Shown here one piece after another: positions 7,520 through 9,180 of a DNA stretch of 9,180 bases. The stretch's first letter is position 1. The number at the start of each line of letters is the position of its first letter. Both the position numbers and the translations under genes were made by a program. Source of the DNA: Desulfobacterales bacterium (GTDB taxonomy: Bacteria > Desulfobacterota > Desulfobacteria > Desulfobacterales > Desulfosalsimonadaceae); the NCBI GenBank assembly GCA_007127175.1, contig SKZX01000256.1, forward strand, positions 1 to 9,180. The letters are read 5' to 3'. Below the pieces are notes generated by a model. It searched no databases, was not told where the DNA came from, and worked only from the letters and a program-made list of their open reading frames with translations.

Positions 7520-8031
7520 TTTCCACCTCCCCCGTAAACGATCCGTGCCATGATGATCCCGGCGAGAAAAAAGAAAACCAGGGATACAAAGCCGCTGATG
7601 CTCAGTTGAAGCGTACCGCTCAACCCGTGACCGCTCGGTCACCCGTCTGCCATGCGGGCGCCGAACATGGCCACGGCGCCGCCGGCAAATGCGGTGACGG
7701 CCCGCTTGACAGGGGTGTTCCCGAACCGTGCGCGCCACATGTCCGGAACCGCCTGCCATTTAAAAGTCCCGCCTGCCTTGGCCGCTGCAAATGAGCCCAG
7801 AAGGATGCCCAGGACGAAAAACCACTGCCAGTCCATCCTCGGGGCGACCCGCACATAGTAATCCATCTGGGCGACCCGTTCCGGGGAAAACAGTTTTTCC
7901 ACCATCCCCGCGGCCCTCACGAAAGAGGTGGAAGCGCCGAAATACTGTCCCGCGATCAGCACGGACGCGATGATCACGATCCCGGTGAGCGCCCCTGCAA
8001 GATAGGGGCTCCATTGTCTCTGGGTGAACAT
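7516..8031 (-). CDS. YeeE/YedE family selenoprotein, first half-transporter (TGA = Sec131)
   Basis: Read with the TGA at 7639-7641 as selenocysteine, this is an intact 171-residue membrane protein resembling the first half of YeeE/YedE transporters (PF04143). Hydrophobic helices lie at about 9-29, 68-86, 111-128 and 145-162. The family's conserved A-G-G-C-T-S-G-H-G-L-S-G-T segment appears as A-D-G-U-P-S-G-H-G-L-S-G-T, so Sec replaces the conserved Cys that lines the substrate path. After the TGA, 40 in-frame codons include a full transmembrane helix and end at a TGA (7516-7518) overlapping the partner's ATG. A SECIS-like hairpin lies at 7605-7624. ATG 8029-8031 has GGAGG five bases upstream; in-frame codons up to 8148 lack transmembrane character and are leader. 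Standard translation would give a 130-residue truncation. A nonsense mutation is the alternative, but the TGA at exactly the catalytic Cys makes it less likely. selA/B/C/D are not in the window. Confidence 0.87.
7605..7624 (-). promoter_or_regulatory. Putative bacterial SECIS element
   Basis: Fourteen nt after the TGA, the mRNA can form GUUGA-GCG / CGC-U-UCAAC: eight Watson-Crick pairs with one bulged U and a three-base apical loop G-U-A. In E. coli fdhF the SECIS loop also presents G-U to SelB, at +23/+24 from the U of UGA; here G-U falls at +26/+27. Bacterial SECIS elements need this kind of stem-loop soon after the UGA, so position, stem and loop all fit. A competing small hairpin (UGACC-GAGC-GGUCA, 7628-7641) includes the UGA itself and could form the lower part of the structure. 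I fitted this by eye, without energy calculation. Confidence 0.72.
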
Positions 8032-8101
8032 GTTGACCTCCTTGCGATCTGTCAGGTGAAATGGGTTGACGTTGTTGCCGCCGCGACCGGCAGCCTTCGA
8101 T

Positions 8102-8140
8102 CCCGGCAGCCCCCAAAGGGCGCCGGGGGACGCTTGTCCC
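8102..8140 (-). promoter_or_regulatory. Two stacked hairpins in the leader of the YeeE selenoprotein operon
   Basis: In transcript order, GGGAC-AAGC-GUCCC (8140-8127) is a perfect 5-bp stem with a tetraloop. It is followed at once by CCCGGC-GCCC-(UUUGG)-GGGC-U-GCCGGG (8127-8102), ten pairs with one bulged U. They share one base at 8127. They lie about 70-110 nt before the ATG at 8031. No U-run follows, so this is not an intrinsic terminator. No known riboswitch class is recognised. Confidence 0.4.
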
Positions 8141-8157
8141 AATTGCAACTGCTTATA

Positions 8158-8185
8158 ATAATATTCATATATTGAAAAAATTCAA
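8158..8185 (-). promoter_or_regulatory. Sigma70-type promoter for the two YeeE/YedE genes
   Basis: TTGAAT (8180-8185, 4/6 to the -35) and TATTAT (8158-8163, 5/6 to the -10) are separated by 16 bp in a very AT-rich stretch. The -35 box overlaps the stop codon of the MFS gene. The start site would be near 8151, giving a leader of about 120 nt that contains the two hairpins. This suggests the YeeE pair can be transcribed independently of the MFS gene. Confidence 0.55.
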
Positions 8186-9180
8186 ACATCCCCGCTATTT
8201 TGCCGGCAGAATGTTTCCCGGGTGAAGAGCAGCAGCACCAGGGACAATACCGCCCATGCAAGCATGAGGGAAAAGCCGGCCCGGTAAGCGATCGCAGGGT
8301 AGAGCCGTGCGCCGGCGGCCATCTCCCCCTGCCAGAAAAAATCGAGGATCAGTCCCACTGCCGGCTGCAGGAGCATCGGCCCCATCATGACGCCCATGTT
8401 GATCATCCCTGAAACCGTGCCGGCAAGGCGTGTTGGAATAGATTCCTTGGCAAAGGCAAAACTGACCACCATGCACCCGGAGCTGAACCCGGTGATCATG
8501 AGTACCGCAAGGAACATGGAAATGTGCATGACGGGGAGGAAAAAAATAAGGCTCCAGCCGGCAATGGAGATGGCGCAGCCAATGATGTAAAGGGGTTTTC
8601 GCCTTCCCAGGCGGTCTGATGCCCATCCGAACAGCGGACCACCCGCAGCCCATGCTACCAGCAGGGAGGAGTTGGCCGCAGATGCCTCGGCAATGGTCAA
8701 CCCATGGATGGTACTCAGGTAAGGCACGCCCCATAAGCCGGAGAAAGTCAGGGTGCAGCCAACGATGCCCCCGGGAATGATAAACAGAAGGACGGTGTTT
8801 CTGCTGGAAAAGGCTTCCCCGAGGTTTTTCAGTATGGCCCGCATGTCCGTGCGTCTGCCCGTGTCATCGGGTTTGACATAATCCCCATAGCCTTTCTGGG
8901 ACGGCCAGTCCCGGGTGAAAACGTAAATGCCCAGGCCGATCAGCCAGGTAAACAACGCTGCGCCGATCATGATCTGCCGCCAGTCGAAAACCTCAAGGAG
9001 CAGCCGCAGTGGCGGCCCGGCGGATACCGCACCGATCATTCCGGAAAACAGGGCTGCGCCCGTGACCATGGCGAACATCCGTGCAGGGAACCAGTTGCCG
9101 GCCAGTTTGAGCATGCACACGAACGCCACGGCGACCGATGCGCCGATGAGCAGGCGTCCTGCGGCAGCTGCACCGATCCC
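8182..9180 (-). CDS. Major facilitator superfamily transporter, N-terminus missing (cut by window edge)
   Basis: The frame is open to the window end, giving 332 residues of an inner-membrane MFS permease of normal size (about 400-430 expected). The visible part starts in the fourth helix region (G-R-L-L-I-G-A-S-V-A-V) and runs L-K-L-A-G-N-W-F-P-A-R-M, then G-A-A-L-F-S-G-M-I-G. This resembles sugar-phosphate/nitrate-type MFS_1 members. The second-half copy of MFS motif A, G-W-A-S-D-R-L-G-R-R-K-P, lies at about residues 178-189 of the fragment, and the last hydrophobic helix ends just before the C-terminus E-T-F-C-R-Q-N-S-G-D-V. A GTG at 9127-9129 is in frame, but conserved MFS sequence continues upstream of it, so it is not the start. 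The substrate cannot be told from sequence. A promoter follows its stop, so linkage to the YeeE genes is uncertain. Confidence 0.9.
   Translation of the reverse strand, partial: GIGAAAAGRLLIGASVAVAFVCMLKLAGNWFPARMFAMVTGAALFSGMIGAVSAGPPLRLLLEVFDWRQIMIGAALFTWLIGLGIYVFTRDWPSQKGYGDYVKPDDTGRRTDMRAILKNLGEAFSSRNTVLLFIIPGGIVGCTLTFSGLWGVPYLSTIHGLTIAEASAANSSLLVAWAAGGPLFGWASDRLGRRKPLYIIGCAISIAGWSLIFFLPVMHISMFLAVLMITGFSSGCMVVSFAFAKESIPTRLAGTVSGMINMGVMMGPMLLQPAVGLILDFFWQGEMAAGARLYPAIAYRAGFSLMLAWAVLSLVLLLFTRETFCRQNSGDV

Noticed and set aside
7520..7759. N-terminal extension of the second YeeE gene up to 7759
   Set aside because: The extension is Arg-rich, not hydrophobic, and lies in another frame over the 3' part of the selenoprotein gene. 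ATG 7519 has a good GGAGG and fits the family start.
7516..8031. First YeeE gene as a pseudogene broken by a nonsense mutation
   Set aside because: A random nonsense mutation hitting exactly the conserved Cys, with a SECIS-like hairpin and no other decay, is less likely than Sec; genome-level evidence is still needed.
7639..8148. Frame read as a complete 169-residue protein ending at 7639
   Set aside because: The N-terminal 39 residues are leader sequence without family resemblance, and a strong ribosome site marks ATG 8031. The stop at 7639 is the proposed Sec codon, with conserved family sequence continuing after it.
8171..8185. Terminator for the MFS gene in TTGAA-TTTT-TTCAA
   Set aside because: The stem is 5 bp, AT-only apart from one pair, and overlaps the stop codon and the proposed -35 box; too weak for an intrinsic terminator.
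9127..9129. GTG as the start of the MFS gene
   Set aside because: The upstream in-frame residues (G-R-L-L-I-G) are conserved MFS sequence, so the gene begins outside the window.

Overview
The window holds nine genes, all on the minus strand, so transcription runs from high to low coordinates. Two are cut by the window edges. Coding regions are moderately GC-rich and the short intergenic gaps are AT-rich; no gap exceeds about 150 bp. Gene content (TIGR04211-type SH3 protein beside nadB, hsp20-lon, RecD2, split YeeE/YedE genes and a probable selenocysteine codon) suggests an anaerobic Gram-negative bacterium of the Desulfobacterota (sulfate-reducer type). That placement is inference from gene content, not a phylogenetic result.

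Layout in transcription order. (1) 9180-8182: major facilitator transporter lacking its N-terminus. (2) 8181-8032: a 150-bp gap with a good sigma70-type promoter and two stacked hairpins in the leader. (3) 8031-7516 and 7519-6992: two half-size YeeE/YedE membrane proteins overlapping by ATGA. The first reads through an in-frame TGA at 7639-7641. (4) 6991-6866: promoter region with an 11-bp direct repeat. (5) 6865-6419 hsp20 and 6303-3949 lon, a heat-shock/proteolysis pair, followed closely by rlpA (3936-3160) and recD2 (3129-913). (6) 912-783: a second sigma70-type promoter. (7) 782-135: membrane-anchored SH3b/coiled-coil protein, then the start of nadB (113-1).

The most notable result is the first YeeE/YedE gene. 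Naive gene calling stops it at 7639 and gives the downstream partner a false 80-residue N-terminal extension. Reading TGA as selenocysteine gives an intact 171-residue protein. The Sec sits where the family has its conserved Cys (motif G-C-T-S-G-H-G), the reading frame stays open to a stop that overlaps the partner's start, and a bacterial SECIS-like stem-loop with a G-U-containing apical loop lies 14-34 nt after the TGA. The partner keeps its own conserved Cys (G-Y-C-P-G-T), so the pair probably forms a thiosulfate/sulfur-compound (or selenium-compound) channel with a Sec/Cys pathway.

The remaining genes form a plausible housekeeping and stress block: chaperone (Hsp20), AAA+ protease (Lon), cell-wall hydrolase (RlpA) and DNA-repair helicase (RecD2), probably co-transcribed from the promoter upstream of hsp20. 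No rRNA, tRNA, CRISPR array, insertion sequence, prophage gene or convincing intrinsic terminator was seen.
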